Shown: positions 17,163 through 25,772, numbered from the stretch's first letter. The stretch is 64,000 nucleotides of DNA from Simonsiella muelleri ATCC 29453 (GCF_002951835.1 NZ_CP019448.1:496001-560000); one strand, 5' to 3'. Numbers and translations are program-made. The notes: generated from the letters alone by a model not told the origin.

Positions 17163-17570
17163 TTAATCCATTATATTTTGTTCATATATTGCCAATATTT
17201 TTTGCGCCAAATTCAATTCACGTGTTTGTTGTGCTAATAATGTTTCTTGATATTGAATAATTAATTTTAGTTTTTCAATCTCTTGAATCAAGTTTTGATG
17301 TTCGGTTGCACTGTAAACAACTAAGTCGCACTCATGATTTATATGGCTGGCGACCCGTTCGCCCATATATTGAATATCTCCTTGTATTAATTCAAAAATA
17401 TCCAATTTAAAAATTTCAGCTAATTGAAATAATCTTGATAAAGTCAAACGTGTTTCCCCGCGTTCTATTTTGGCATAACCATTTGTAGATAAACCTAATT
17501 TATTGGCTAATTCTTCTTGTGACCATTTTTTTTCTTCGCGTATTTTGCGAATTTTTTCATGGGATTTCAT
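17163..17570 (-). CDS. XRE-family transcriptional regulator with coiled-coil tail
   Basis: The 135-residue protein has an N-terminal helix-turn-helix (residues about 5-62: KIRKIREEKKWSQEELANKLGLSTNGYAKIERGETRLTLSRLFQLAEIF). The second half, about residues 85-135, is strongly heptad-like (QNLIQEIEKLKLIIQYQETLLAQQTRELNLAQKIL), probably for dimerisation. It is divergent from an SH3-domain lipoprotein gene, and the shared 117-bp intergenic region has a CACTTTTTG direct repeat that could be its operator. Confidence 0.88.
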   Translation of the reverse strand: MKSHEKIRKIREEKKWSQEELANKLGLSTNGYAKIERGETRLTLSRLFQLAEIFKLDIFELIQGDIQYMGERVASHINHECDLVVYSATEHQNLIQEIEKLKLIIQYQETLLAQQTRELNLAQKILAIYEQNIMD

Positions 17571-17579
17571 TATTTATCT

Positions 17580-17610
17580 CACTTTTTGGGTAGAAAAAAA
17601 CCACTTTTTG
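17580..17610. promoter_or_regulatory. Direct repeat CACTTTTTG, possible operator
   Basis: CACTTTTTG occurs at 17580-17588 and 17602-17610, a 22-bp period (two helical turns), just upstream of the XRE gene start in a divergent promoter region. Confidence 0.4.
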
Positions 17611-17687
17611 TTTGTGTTCATGAAAATAAATTAAATTTAAAATGGTAAATATTACTCAATTTTTGTTTATTATGAAAGGATAACATC

Positions 17688-18323
17688 ATGAATAAATGGA
17701 TTTCAATCAGTTTAGCCAGTTTAACTGCTGTTGCCTTACTTTCGGGTTGCAATAATCACGATGACCGTGAAACCAAACAACAAATTGCTCAACTTCAAGC
17801 ACAGCTAGATGCCGAAAAAGCCGAAAAAGCCCAACGCCAAGCGCAAGAAAATGAACAAAAACAACAGCAAGAACAACAAGAGCGTGAAGAACAAATTCGC
17901 CAAGAAGCTGAAGAATCTGTTAGAGCACAACTGAAAATGGAAGCCGAAGAAAAAGCCGCCCAACAAAAAGCCATTCAGCAACAAAAAGCCGCCCAGCAAA
18001 AAGCCACTCCTAAAATGACAGAAAAAATAGTCCGTTATCCAGCCACAGTGGTAACGCAGTCGGGGTATGGCGACTTGTCGTTGCGTGGTGAAGCATCAAC
18101 CAAAGGTTTGGAAGTGGGGAAAGTTTATGATGGTAATGAAGTCACTGTGATTGCCAAAACCAATAAATGCGAAGTCATTGGGAATATTGATGGTTGTTGG
18201 GTCAAAGTGCAATTAGATAGCGGTGTGAAAGGCTATATGTTTGATGGTTACCTGAATCGTGAAGTATTGTCGCAAGAAGAAAAACAAAATTTACGTCAAA
18301 ATTCTCAAGAAGACAATGAGTGA
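17688..18323 (+). CDS. Lipoprotein with coiled coil and SH3 domain
   Basis: The 211-residue precursor has a lipoprotein signal ending LLSGC (Cys about residue 21). Residues about 28-108 form a long Gln/Glu/Lys/Ala coiled coil (repeated EKA, QQQ, EEQ), probably spanning part of the periplasm. Residues about 112-195 look like a bacterial SH3 domain (GDLSLRGEASTKGLEVGKVYDGNEVTVIAKT, GCWVKVQLDSGVKGYMFDGYL), which usually binds peptidoglycan or peptides. GAAAGGATAACATC precedes the ATG. It is divergent from the XRE regulator. Confidence 0.8.
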   Translation: MNKWISISLASLTAVALLSGCNNHDDRETKQQIAQLQAQLDAEKAEKAQRQAQENEQKQQQEQQEREEQIRQEAEESVRAQLKMEAEEKAAQQKAIQQQKAAQQKATPKMTEKIVRYPATVVTQSGYGDLSLRGEASTKGLEVGKVYDGNEVTVIAKTNKCEVIGNIDGCWVKVQLDSGVKGYMFDGYLNREVLSQEEKQNLRQNSQEDNE

Positions 18324-18352
18324 GATGGCGAATATTCATTAGAATAATCAGT

Positions 18353-18396
18353 TTTCAGGCTGCCTTAAAATAAATTATATTTAAGGCAGCCTGAAA
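18353..18396. terminator. Bidirectional terminator from an inverted DUS pair
   Basis: TTTCAGGCTGCCTTAAA and TTTAAGGCAGCCTGAAA are perfect 17-bp arms with a 10-base loop, followed by TTTTATT. It lies between convergent genes. Confidence 0.75.
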
Positions 18397-18411
18397 TTTT
18401 ATTAGATTGGT

Positions 18412-20160
18412 TTATTGATTAAATAACCATTTTTTTAATAACTCTGTATCGGTCATTTTTAAGTATGCGGTATTGGCTGGCGCGGCTTGTACAGTTAAAT
18501 CGGTTTGCAGCAATACGCCTTGACGGAAAAAATGCAGCGTGTGTAAATCGCCGACTGCTGTTTGTGTTTGCGCGGCAAAATCGGTACACGCAAATCCATC
18601 TACCGCAATCACTTTATCATTCGGCTTGAGCGTAGCAAATTCCGCCGAACCATTGCTAAAAACCTGTGAAATCACTGCGCCATCGGCTTGTTGTTGATAG
18701 CGGCAGCCCAATTCTGGTTGTGGGGCAATTTCGGGAAATTCGGTTACTAATTTGCCATTTCCTGCGCTGCGGTTTTCAGGTAGCCATTGTAATTCTACGC
18801 CCACGCTTTCTAAACACGCTTCCAGTGGCAAATCTTGTGTGGAATATAAACCCAATTGGAAAAAATCAGTCAAATTTAATCCTGTGATTTCAATTGCAAA
18901 TTTTTGCCATTCGCCTTCATCTGTGCCTTTGCCTGTATTCACATAATATTGATACAAGGCTTTCATGATGCTGTCCAAATTGTGTTCGCTGTTGGCGCGG
19001 ATAATGATGTCCAAGCACAAGGCAAACAATGCGCCTTGTTGATAATAACTGGTAATGGCATTCGGGCTGTTTTCGTCTTGTTTGTAATATTTGTGCCACG
19101 CGCAAAAGCTCGATTGCGCCAATGTTTGGCGTTTTCGCCCCGCGTTGCGGTGGACGCGTGTGATGTTGTTGGCGAGAAGATTCAAATAATTGCTGACCGA
19201 AATCACACCACTGCGCACCAAAATCAAATCATCATAATATGACGTGATGCCTTCGTATGCCCATAATTGTTCGGTATAAATTTCTTTTTCTAAATCATAG
19301 GGTTGAAATTTAGTTGGTTTGATGGATTTAACGTTCCACGCGTGAAAATATTCGTGGGCAATGAGTCCGAGTAATTCTGTGTAGGCGGCGTTGGCATCGG
19401 CCATGCCTTTTTTGGGTAGGGCGTGGCGGTCGGCGTGTAGGGCGGTGCTGCTGATGTGTTCCAATCCACCGTAAATGTGGTCACCCAAGTGTAATAAAAA
19501 TAAATATTCTTGGAATGGCGCAGGGTTTGGGAAAAATTGCAATTCGTATTCACAAATTTTGATGCAATCTGTAATCAGGCGTTCGCGGTCAAAATCAGGA
19601 TAATAACCACTCAATACCATGCGATGCGTAATACCATTTGCATTGAACGACAAAACTTCTAAATTTGCCCCCAATTCAAATGGGTGGTCGATTAATTCCG
19701 CATAATTGGCTGCCTGAAAACTGGTTTCGCTTAAACGGGGCAACGTGGTGTGGACTTGCCAGCTTTCAGGCAGCCTGAAAAATTGGACGTGGCAAGGTTC
19801 GTTGCAGCGATTGGGCTGATATAAAAATAGGCACGCACCGTCAATGAAACCGCGTTGTGTATCCAGCAAACTGGCGCGCACAGATAAATCATTGGCATAG
19901 ATGGTGTAGTGGATTTGATATACGCCATTTGTTTCAGGGAGTTGCCAAGTGTTTTTATTAATTTGAACAATATGAATGGGTTCACCATTGCGAGTGGCTT
20001 CAATATGAACAATGTGGCGCGAAAAATCGCGAATCATATAGCTGCCTGCGACCCAATTTGCCAATTTAATTTGGTTCAGGCTGCCTGAAAGATGTTCATA
20101 GGATAATGTAATTAACCATAAATGCGTGTGGGCTTGCGGCGAAATGGTGTATTGAAACAT
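18412..20160 (-). CDS. M61-family metallopeptidase with PDZ domain
   Basis: The 582-residue protein resembles glycyl aminopeptidases of family M61. An N-terminal beta-rich domain (about 1-200) precedes the zinc motif HEYFHAWNVKSIKP and the downstream Glu region EQLWAYEGITSYYDDLIL. Residues about 480-560 form a PDZ domain (DGAVISQVFSNGSAEFATLKPNDKVIAVDG). No signal peptide is seen, so it is probably cytoplasmic. Several DUS copies are read in frame as FRLPES, SGSLNQ and FQAA. It has a convergent neighbour on one side and the divergent cco operon on the other. Confidence 0.9.
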   Translation of the reverse strand: MFQYTISPQAHTHLWLITLSYEHLSGSLNQIKLANWVAGSYMIRDFSRHIVHIEATRNGEPIHIVQINKNTWQLPETNGVYQIHYTIYANDLSVRASLLDTQRGFIDGACLFLYQPNRCNEPCHVQFFRLPESWQVHTTLPRLSETSFQAANYAELIDHPFELGANLEVLSFNANGITHRMVLSGYYPDFDRERLITDCIKICEYELQFFPNPAPFQEYLFLLHLGDHIYGGLEHISSTALHADRHALPKKGMADANAAYTELLGLIAHEYFHAWNVKSIKPTKFQPYDLEKEIYTEQLWAYEGITSYYDDLILVRSGVISVSNYLNLLANNITRVHRNAGRKRQTLAQSSFCAWHKYYKQDENSPNAITSYYQQGALFALCLDIIIRANSEHNLDSIMKALYQYYVNTGKGTDEGEWQKFAIEITGLNLTDFFQLGLYSTQDLPLEACLESVGVELQWLPENRSAGNGKLVTEFPEIAPQPELGCRYQQQADGAVISQVFSNGSAEFATLKPNDKVIAVDGFACTDFAAQTQTAVGDLHTLHFFRQGVLLQTDLTVQAAPANTAYLKMTDTELLKKWLFNQ

Positions 20161-20500
20161 GATGGTTACCTTGTTAGATTAAATGTAAAAATGTAAAAAA
20201 GATTCAAATTTAATGAATGTAATTGTGAAGTTAGGTTAAGCGAATTCACGAAAACCGATAAGGAAAATGGGTATTTTTGCATCACACACTGTAAATAAAA
20301 GCCGTTTTACCACTAATTTACTTGGTAGAAAAGCCTGTATTGCTTTAAAATACCAAGTTAAGTAACTTTTGTTGCGTACTTGTTGTTAAAATAAGTTGTA
20401 GCAAAGTGTTAAATTAAGAAAAAATTGGGTCATAAGGTGGCTTTTCAGGCTGCCTGCAATGATTCAATACTGTTTTATTGCCATATTAATGGAGTTTTTC
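20161..20500. other. 340-bp intergenic region upstream of ccoN
   Basis: This divergent control region between the M61 gene and ccoNOQP holds one DUS (about 20443-20457). I looked for an FNR box (TTGAT-N4-ATCAA), expected for cbb3 oxidase, and see none. TTGGTA and TTAAAA, 17 bases apart near 20320-20350, are a weak promoter candidate. A short inverted repeat AAGTT-AAGT-AACTT lies near 20353-20367. Confidence 0.35.
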
Positions 20501-21940
20501 ATGGAAACGCAAACCTATAACTACAAAGTAGTTCGCCAGTTTGCCATCATGACAGTGGTTTGGGGTATCGTAGGAATGTTGGTCGGTGTGATTGCAGCCG
20601 CCCAATTACGTTGGCCCGAATTAAATTTGTCAGAGATTGCACCTTGGTTTCACTTCGGACGTATTCGTCCCTTGCACACCAATGCGGTGATTTTTGCATT
20701 TGGTGGGTGTGGCTTATTTGCTACGTCTTATTATGTTGTACAGCGTACTTGTTATGCGCGATTATTTGGGGGCAATTGGCTGCCTGCTTTCACTTTTTGG
20801 GGTTGGCAAGCGGTGATTGTTGCGGCGGTAATTACTTTACCTTTGGGTTACACGCAAGGTAAAGAATACGCCGAATTAGAGTGGCCCATTGATATTTTGA
20901 TTGCGCTGGTTTGGGTAGCGTATGCGGTGGTGTTCTTCGGCACAATTGCCAAACGTAAAATCAAGCACATTTATGTGGCAAATTGGTTTTATGGCGGTTT
21001 TATTTTGGCGGTAGCGTTGTTGCACATTGTCAATAGCATGGCATTACCAACAAGCTTCATGAAATCCTATTCTGCTTACTATGGTGCGATTGATGCGATG
21101 GTGCAGTGGTGGTACGGACACAATGCGGTGGGCTTCTTCTTGACAGCGGCATTTTTGGGCATGATGTATTATTTTGTGCCAAAACAAGCGGGTCGTCCTG
21201 TGTATTCTTACCGTTTGTCTGTGGTTCACTTTTGGGCGTTGATTTTTACCTATATGTGGGCAGGTCCACACCATTTGCATTACACCGCATTGCCTGATTG
21301 GACGCAATCTTTGGGTATGGTGTTGTCATTGATTTTGTTTGCGCCATCTTGGGGCGGTATGATTAACGGGATCATGACGTTGTCTGGCGCGTGGAATAAA
21401 TTGCGTACTGACCCGATTTTAAAATTCTTGATTGTGTCATTGTCGTTCTATGGTATGTCCACATTTGAAGGTCCGATGATGTCTATTAAATCAGTAAACG
21501 CGTTGAGCCACTATACTGAATGGACAGTAGGACACGTTCACTCTGGTGCATTGGGCTGGGTAGGTTTTGTAACCATTGGTTCTTTGTATTATTTGATTCC
21601 ACGTTTATACGGTCGTAAAGAGATGTATAGCACCAAATTGGTGGAAATGCACTTTTGGATCGCTACCATTGGTGTGGTGTTATACATTTCATCAATGTGG
21701 GTAGCGGGCGTGATGCAAGGTTTATTGTTAGGCGAATTGAATCCTGACGGTACTTTGGCTTATCCACAATTTGTATCAGTTGTGAGTCGTACCATGCCGT
21801 ACTACTTAATTCGTACCATTGGTGGTTTATTCTATTTGAGTGGTATGGTAATGATGGCTTATAACGTTTACCGTACCGTAATTAGTGGCAAACCTGTTGA
21901 TGCGGATATTCCAGCATTACCACAAAGTGCGAACCACTAA
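20501..21940 (+). CDS. ccoN: cbb3-type cytochrome c oxidase subunit I
   Basis: CcoN is the catalytic haem-copper subunit of the high-affinity terminal oxidase used in low oxygen. The 479-residue protein has 12 or more membrane helices. The haem and copper histidines lie in RIRPLHTNAVIFAFGG, WWYGHNAVGFFLTAAFLGMMYYF and AGPHHLHYTALPDW. HYTEWTVGHVHSGALGWVGF carries further haem ligands. The ATG at 20501 has GGAG seven bases upstream; the ORF is open from 20459. It starts the ccoNOQP operon, with ccoO 16 bp downstream. Confidence 0.97.
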   Translation: METQTYNYKVVRQFAIMTVVWGIVGMLVGVIAAAQLRWPELNLSEIAPWFHFGRIRPLHTNAVIFAFGGCGLFATSYYVVQRTCYARLFGGNWLPAFTFWGWQAVIVAAVITLPLGYTQGKEYAELEWPIDILIALVWVAYAVVFFGTIAKRKIKHIYVANWFYGGFILAVALLHIVNSMALPTSFMKSYSAYYGAIDAMVQWWYGHNAVGFFLTAAFLGMMYYFVPKQAGRPVYSYRLSVVHFWALIFTYMWAGPHHLHYTALPDWTQSLGMVLSLILFAPSWGGMINGIMTLSGAWNKLRTDPILKFLIVSLSFYGMSTFEGPMMSIKSVNALSHYTEWTVGHVHSGALGWVGFVTIGSLYYLIPRLYGRKEMYSTKLVEMHFWIATIGVVLYISSMWVAGVMQGLLLGELNPDGTLAYPQFVSVVSRTMPYYLIRTIGGLFYLSGMVMMAYNVYRTVISGKPVDADIPALPQSANH

Positions 21941-21956
21941 GAAAGGCAGCCTGAAA

Positions 21957-22568
21957 ATGAAAATGCAACATTTAATTGAAGAAAAAGTTGGCTTTCTGAT
22001 TGTTTTTACGACCATCGTGATTAGTGTGGGTTTGCTGGTGCAAGTTGTGCCTTTGGCATTTTCCAAAGAAGTGATTAATCCGATTGCTGGTGTAAAACCT
22101 TACAATGCTTTACAAGTCGCGGGGCGTGATATTTTTGTGCGCGAAGGTTGTTACAATTGCCATTCACAAATGATTCGTCCGTTTCGTGCAGAAACCGAAC
22201 GTTATGGGCATTATTCTGTAGCAGGAGAGTCTGTGTATGACCGTCCATTCCAATGGGGTTCAAAACGCACAGGTCCTGATTTGGCTCGTGTTGGCGGACG
22301 TTATTCTGACGAATGGCATCGCGCACATTTATTAAATCCACGCGATGTGGTACCTGAATCCAATATGCCTGCATTCCCATGGTTGGCGAAAAATAAAGTC
22401 AATCCAGAAGAAATTGTGAGTCATATGAAGACATTGCGTAAACTCGGCACACCTTATACCGATGAAGAATTGGCAAAAGCCCCAGATGAATTGAAAAATA
22501 AATCTGAACTAGATGCGGTTATTGCTTATTTGCAAGGTTTGGGTTTGGCATTGAAAAACAAAAGGTAA
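21957..22568 (+). CDS. ccoO: cbb3-type cytochrome c oxidase subunit II
   Basis: CcoO is a membrane-anchored monohaem cytochrome c that passes electrons to CcoN. The 203-residue protein has one N-terminal membrane helix (VGFLIVFTTIVISVGLLVQVVPL) and the haem motif CYNCHSQMIRP. The distal Met is probably in DVVPESNMPAFPWL. The start is the ATG at 21957; the longer open frame into ccoN is not used. The DUS AGGCAGCCTGAA ends two bases before this ATG, and its AAGG is the only visible ribosome-binding site, so an uptake sequence doubles as the translation signal. Confidence 0.96.
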   Translation: MKMQHLIEEKVGFLIVFTTIVISVGLLVQVVPLAFSKEVINPIAGVKPYNALQVAGRDIFVREGCYNCHSQMIRPFRAETERYGHYSVAGESVYDRPFQWGSKRTGPDLARVGGRYSDEWHRAHLLNPRDVVPESNMPAFPWLAKNKVNPEEIVSHMKTLRKLGTPYTDEELAKAPDELKNKSELDAVIAYLQGLGLALKNKR

Positions 22569-22574
22569 TCAATC

Positions 22575-22760
22575 ATGGATTTGACTTGGGCTAGGGTATT
22601 ATTTACTTTATTGGTATTTAATTTTTTCGTTTTGATGCTTTATATTGTGTATCACAAGCGCAATAAATCAGGCTATCAAGAAGTAGGGCAGAGCATCATT
22701 GATGACCCTGATACTCCTGCTGAAAATGTCCATTCAAATCCTGATAATGGAGCAAAATAA
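22575..22760 (+). CDS. ccoQ: cbb3-type oxidase small subunit CcoQ/FixQ
   Basis: The 61-residue protein has one membrane helix (VLFTLLVFNFFVLMLYIVYH) followed by a short charged cytoplasmic tail, typical of CcoQ, which stabilises the oxidase complex. It lies six bases after ccoO, and its last base overlaps the ccoP ATG (TAATG). Confidence 0.9.
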   Translation: MDLTWARVLFTLLVFNFFVLMLYIVYHKRNKSGYQEVGQSIIDDPDTPAENVHSNPDNGAK

Positions 22761-24196
22761 TGGAACAATCACAATTTACAAGCCCCTTTTGGCATTACTA
22801 TATTGTTATCATTGTGGTGTGTAGTATCCTTTGGGTTAGCTATCTGCTTTGGTCGCAAAACGTAGTCAAACACAAAAAAGACGAAGATGTGAAAACCACA
22901 GGGCATTCATGGGATGGTATTGAAGAATACAATAACCCATTGCCGCGTTGGTGGTTTTACATGTTTTGGATGACGATTGCATTTGCAATTGGTTATTTGG
23001 CACTTTATCCTGGTTTAGGCGATTTCAAAGGCATTGGTTTTAATGGTAAACCTTGGACAAGCCACAACCAATATGAAGCCGAAATGGAAAAAGGTAACGC
23101 CGATTTTCACCAAAACTATGGTAAATTCGCTACCATGAGTGTGGAAGAAGTGGCAAAAGATCCTAATGCAATGGCAGTTGGTGCTAATTTATTTGGTATT
23201 TACTGTATTCAATGCCATGGTTCTGATGCACAAGGCGCGAAAGGTTTCCCTAACTTGACTGACAAAGACTGGTTGTGGGGTGGTACACCTGAAAAAATTA
23301 AAGAGACCATTACCGATGGTCGCGTGGCAACCATGGCTCCTTGGGGCGTGGCTTTGGGTGGTGAGGAACGCGTAAAAGACGTGGCTAACTATGTGATGTC
23401 ATTGTCTAAAATGCAGCATAATGAAGAGCGTGCTGCACGTGGTCAAGAAATTTTCAAAGCAAACTGCGTGGTTTGTCATGGCGATAAAGGTCAAGGCAAT
23501 ATGGCAACTGCCCCTAATTTGACTGATAATATTTGGTTGTGGGGTGGTACGGAAAAAGCCATTATTGAAACCATTACAGGTGGTCGTCATGGTCAAATGC
23601 CTGCTTGGAAAGGCTTTTTGACTGATGACAAAATCCATTTGCTGACGGCTTATGTATGGGGTAAATCTCACCCTGATTACAAAGGCTACCCACAAGATAC
23701 CAAAGATTATGTTGGCGGTATTCCAACTGCAGAAGAGCCTAAAAAAGCAGCTGAACCAGCAGCATCAGCACCTGTGGTAGCGGTTTCTGCGCCTGCTGTT
23801 GCGGCTAGCGAACCTACACCTGTGGTGGCTGCATCTGAAGTGCAGGCTGCACCTGCTGCGGATAAAGCTGAAGTTCGTGTGGAAAATGGCGTAGTCAAGT
23901 TCTATTTTGCTGTTGGCAAAAGCGCGATTGCAGCCAATGCTGAAAAAGCCACTGGAGAAGTAGTTAAAGCAGCTAAAGCAGGTAAAAAATTGGTTATTAG
24001 CGGTTTTACTGACAGCACAGGTAATGCAGTTGCTAATGAGAAATTGTCTAAAAATCGCGCCCAAGCAGTTCAAGCATACTTGATTAAACAAGGTGTAAAA
24101 AAAGACAGCATGGTGTTGCGTAAACCAGAAAGCAGCGTAGGCGCAAAAGGTAATAACGCCGAAGGTCGTCGCGTTGAAGTGAAAATTCAAGATTAA
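22760..24196 (+). CDS. ccoP: cbb3-type oxidase subunit III fused to an OmpA-like domain
   Basis: CcoP is the dihaem cytochrome c entry point for electrons. Two membrane helices (about residues 8-28 and 58-80) precede haem motifs CIQCH (149-153) and CVVCH (236-240), with the paired NLTDKDWLWGG and NLTDNIWLWGG segments. The canonical part ends near residue 310. An Ala/Pro/Val/Glu linker (about 315-368) leads to an unexpected C-terminal domain (about 370-478). That domain has ISGFTDSTGNAVANEKLSKNRAQAVQAYLIKQGV and NNAEGRRVEVKI, the peptidoglycan-binding OmpA/MotB signature. Some neisserial CcoP proteins have a third cytochrome domain in this position. The reading frame is unbroken and a terminator follows. 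Confidence 0.95.
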   Translation: MEQSQFTSPFWHYYIVIIVVCSILWVSYLLWSQNVVKHKKDEDVKTTGHSWDGIEEYNNPLPRWWFYMFWMTIAFAIGYLALYPGLGDFKGIGFNGKPWTSHNQYEAEMEKGNADFHQNYGKFATMSVEEVAKDPNAMAVGANLFGIYCIQCHGSDAQGAKGFPNLTDKDWLWGGTPEKIKETITDGRVATMAPWGVALGGEERVKDVANYVMSLSKMQHNEERAARGQEIFKANCVVCHGDKGQGNMATAPNLTDNIWLWGGTEKAIIETITGGRHGQMPAWKGFLTDDKIHLLTAYVWGKSHPDYKGYPQDTKDYVGGIPTAEEPKKAAEPAASAPVVAVSAPAVAASEPTPVVAASEVQAAPAADKAEVRVENGVVKFYFAVGKSAIAANAEKATGEVVKAAKAGKKLVISGFTDSTGNAVANEKLSKNRAQAVQAYLIKQGVKKDSMVLRKPESSVGAKGNNAEGRRVEVKIQD

Positions 24197-24217
24197 TTTT
24201 TGAATCAAATCAAATAA

Positions 24218-24252
24218 AACAGCTTTTTGTCTATACAGAAAGCTGTTTTTTT
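24218..24252 (+). terminator. Terminator of the ccoNOQP operon
   Basis: AACAGCTTT, a 12-base spacer, AAAGCTGTT, then a run of T: a standard rho-independent terminator 22 bases after ccoP. Confidence 0.85.
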
Positions 24253-24328
24253 ATTCACTAAACTTCAAGTCATTTGCCCCGAAATTTTGCCACTGTATTA
24301 AAATGCAAATTTTGCAACGAAAAATATC

Positions 24329-24826
24329 ATGAATACACATTTTTCCCTTTTCAGGCTGCCTGAAACATTTGAATTAGACAATCAAATTTTAGAACAACGT
24401 TATCGCACACTCGCCGCTCAATTTCATCCTGATAAATTTGCCGCTGCCTCTGGTTTTGAGCAAAAGCAAGCCGTGATGATGACTGCGACACTTAATGAAG
24501 CCCATCGCGTGTTGCGAGATGTCATTGAGCGTGCTGCTTATTTATTGAAATTAAATAATATTGATGCAGACTCTCCCGAACACACGCATTTTGAGCCTGA
24601 ATTTCTTATGCAGCAAATGGCGTGGCGTGAAACGTTGATGGATGCAAAATTGGAAAATAACGCCGCTGCCTTAACCGAACTTGCGCAAACCATCAACCAA
24701 GCACAAACCGAATTGCACCGAAATCTTCAGGTTGCCTTTTCCGAAAACCACTTAGAAAAAGCTGCTGAATTGGTGCGACAAGGTCGTTTTTTACAAAAAT
24801 TGCAGCAAGAAATACACGCTGTGTAG
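24329..24826 (+). CDS. hscB: Fe-S cluster assembly co-chaperone HscB
   Basis: HscB is a J-domain protein that delivers IscU to the HscA chaperone. The 165-residue length is normal. The J domain (about 4-75) contains FHPDKF (HPD motif) and NEAHRVLRDVIERAAYLL. The C-terminal three-helix domain (FLMQQMAWRETLMDA) binds IscU. The N-terminal LFRLPE is encoded by a DUS (24350-24364), in a position where other HscB proteins have LFGLP. No other isc gene is adjacent in the window. Confidence 0.95.
   Translation: MNTHFSLFRLPETFELDNQILEQRYRTLAAQFHPDKFAAASGFEQKQAVMMTATLNEAHRVLRDVIERAAYLLKLNNIDADSPEHTHFEPEFLMQQMAWRETLMDAKLENNAAALTELAQTINQAQTELHRNLQVAFSENHLEKAAELVRQGRFLQKLQQEIHAV
24350..24364. repeat. Representative extended DNA uptake sequence (DUS)
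   Basis: TTCAGGCTGCCTGAA (or its reverse complement, with A at the centre) recurs dozens of times on both strands, in genes and between them, for example at 1431-1445 and 24350-24364. Within genes it is read as SGSLK, FRLPE, RQPE, FQAA or SGCLK depending on frame and strand. Asymmetric copies such as 21944-21955, 28546-28557, 36382-36393 and 43133-43144 read AGGCAGCCTGAA. A minority (5813-5824, 6245-6256) read AGGCTGCCTGAA. Confidence 0.92.
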
Positions 24827-24917
24827 AGAAAATAGAGAATTACTGGCAAGGCTTTGCAAAAAAACGTAAAATACACTTTTAAAAATTTTGAGTAATTGCC
24901 CCTAAAAGGAATCCTGA

Positions 24918-25772
24918 ATGAGTAAATCTGTTGTTGTAGCCATGTCCACATCTGGCTTGGACTATTATCCGTTTGAACACGATATTCGTATTTTACGCTT
25001 GAGAGTAATTTTGGGTGATGAGACTTACGTTGATTCGCCTGAATTTATTGATCATGATAAATTTATTGCTTGGGTCAACAATAATCCCGACAAATTGCCA
25101 AAATCTGCGCCACCATCTAGTTTGGAATTGAGAAAATTTTTCTTAGGATTGCTTGATGAAGGCTATGAAGATGTCTTGGTGATTACGATGTCATCAGAAT
25201 TGAGTAAAACGTATCAACAGGTTATTGATATTATTCCATTATTACAAGGTAAGATGCGTGTACACGTTTTCAACAGCCGTTCGGGTACATTTACCGAAGG
25301 TCTGATGGCTTTGGAAGCCGATAAAATGTTGAAAAAAGGTCATAGTATTCAACAGGTTTTGAATCGATTGGAAGAAATTCGCCGTTTGACTCATGTGATG
25401 TTTGGTGTAGATGATTTGACTTATTTGGTAAAAAATGGTCGTTTGTCATTTGCTTCACAGTTTTTCGCTAATTTATTTAAAATCAAACCATTAATTAATG
25501 TGGATAGAGACGGACGCGCTGTGGTTGCAGAAAAAATCATGACCACACGCCGTACAATGTTGGCGATTTCCGATCGCATTCGTCAAATTACGGCATCACG
25601 TGATTATTATGTGTTTACGCTGTATTCTGGTGATATGGAAATTCATCAAGAATTTGTAGATGTATTGGCGGAATACAATAATTTAAGCGGTTTGCCAGCG
25701 TATCCAATTAGCCCCGTGGTTACGGCACACTCGGGTATTTCGGCGTTTGGTGTGGGTTTGTTGCCTTTGTAA
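24918..25772 (+). CDS. DegV-family fatty-acid-binding protein
   Basis: DegV proteins bind a fatty acid in the cytoplasm; some (FakB) present it to a kinase. The 284-residue length is typical. Recognisable parts are VVAMSTSGLDYYPFE, PKSAPPSSLELRKFF (the TSQP-like lipid carboxylate site), VITMSSELSKTYQ, VFNSRSGTFTEGLMALEA, and the C-terminal PVVTAHSGISAFGVGLLPL. CTAAAAGGAATCCTGA provides a good ribosome-binding site. No FakA-type kinase gene is nearby. Confidence 0.9.
   Translation: MSKSVVVAMSTSGLDYYPFEHDIRILRLRVILGDETYVDSPEFIDHDKFIAWVNNNPDKLPKSAPPSSLELRKFFLGLLDEGYEDVLVITMSSELSKTYQQVIDIIPLLQGKMRVHVFNSRSGTFTEGLMALEADKMLKKGHSIQQVLNRLEEIRRLTHVMFGVDDLTYLVKNGRLSFASQFFANLFKIKPLINVDRDGRAVVAEKIMTTRRTMLAISDRIRQITASRDYYVFTLYSGDMEIHQEFVDVLAEYNNLSGLPAYPISPVVTAHSGISAFGVGLLPL

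Noticed and set aside
20161..20500. FNR box upstream of ccoN
   Set aside because: Expected from biology, but no TTGAT-N4-ATCAA sequence is present.
21885..21956. Upstream extension of ccoO overlapping ccoN
   Set aside because: The CcoO family N-terminus begins at 21957; the extension is ccoN sequence in another frame.
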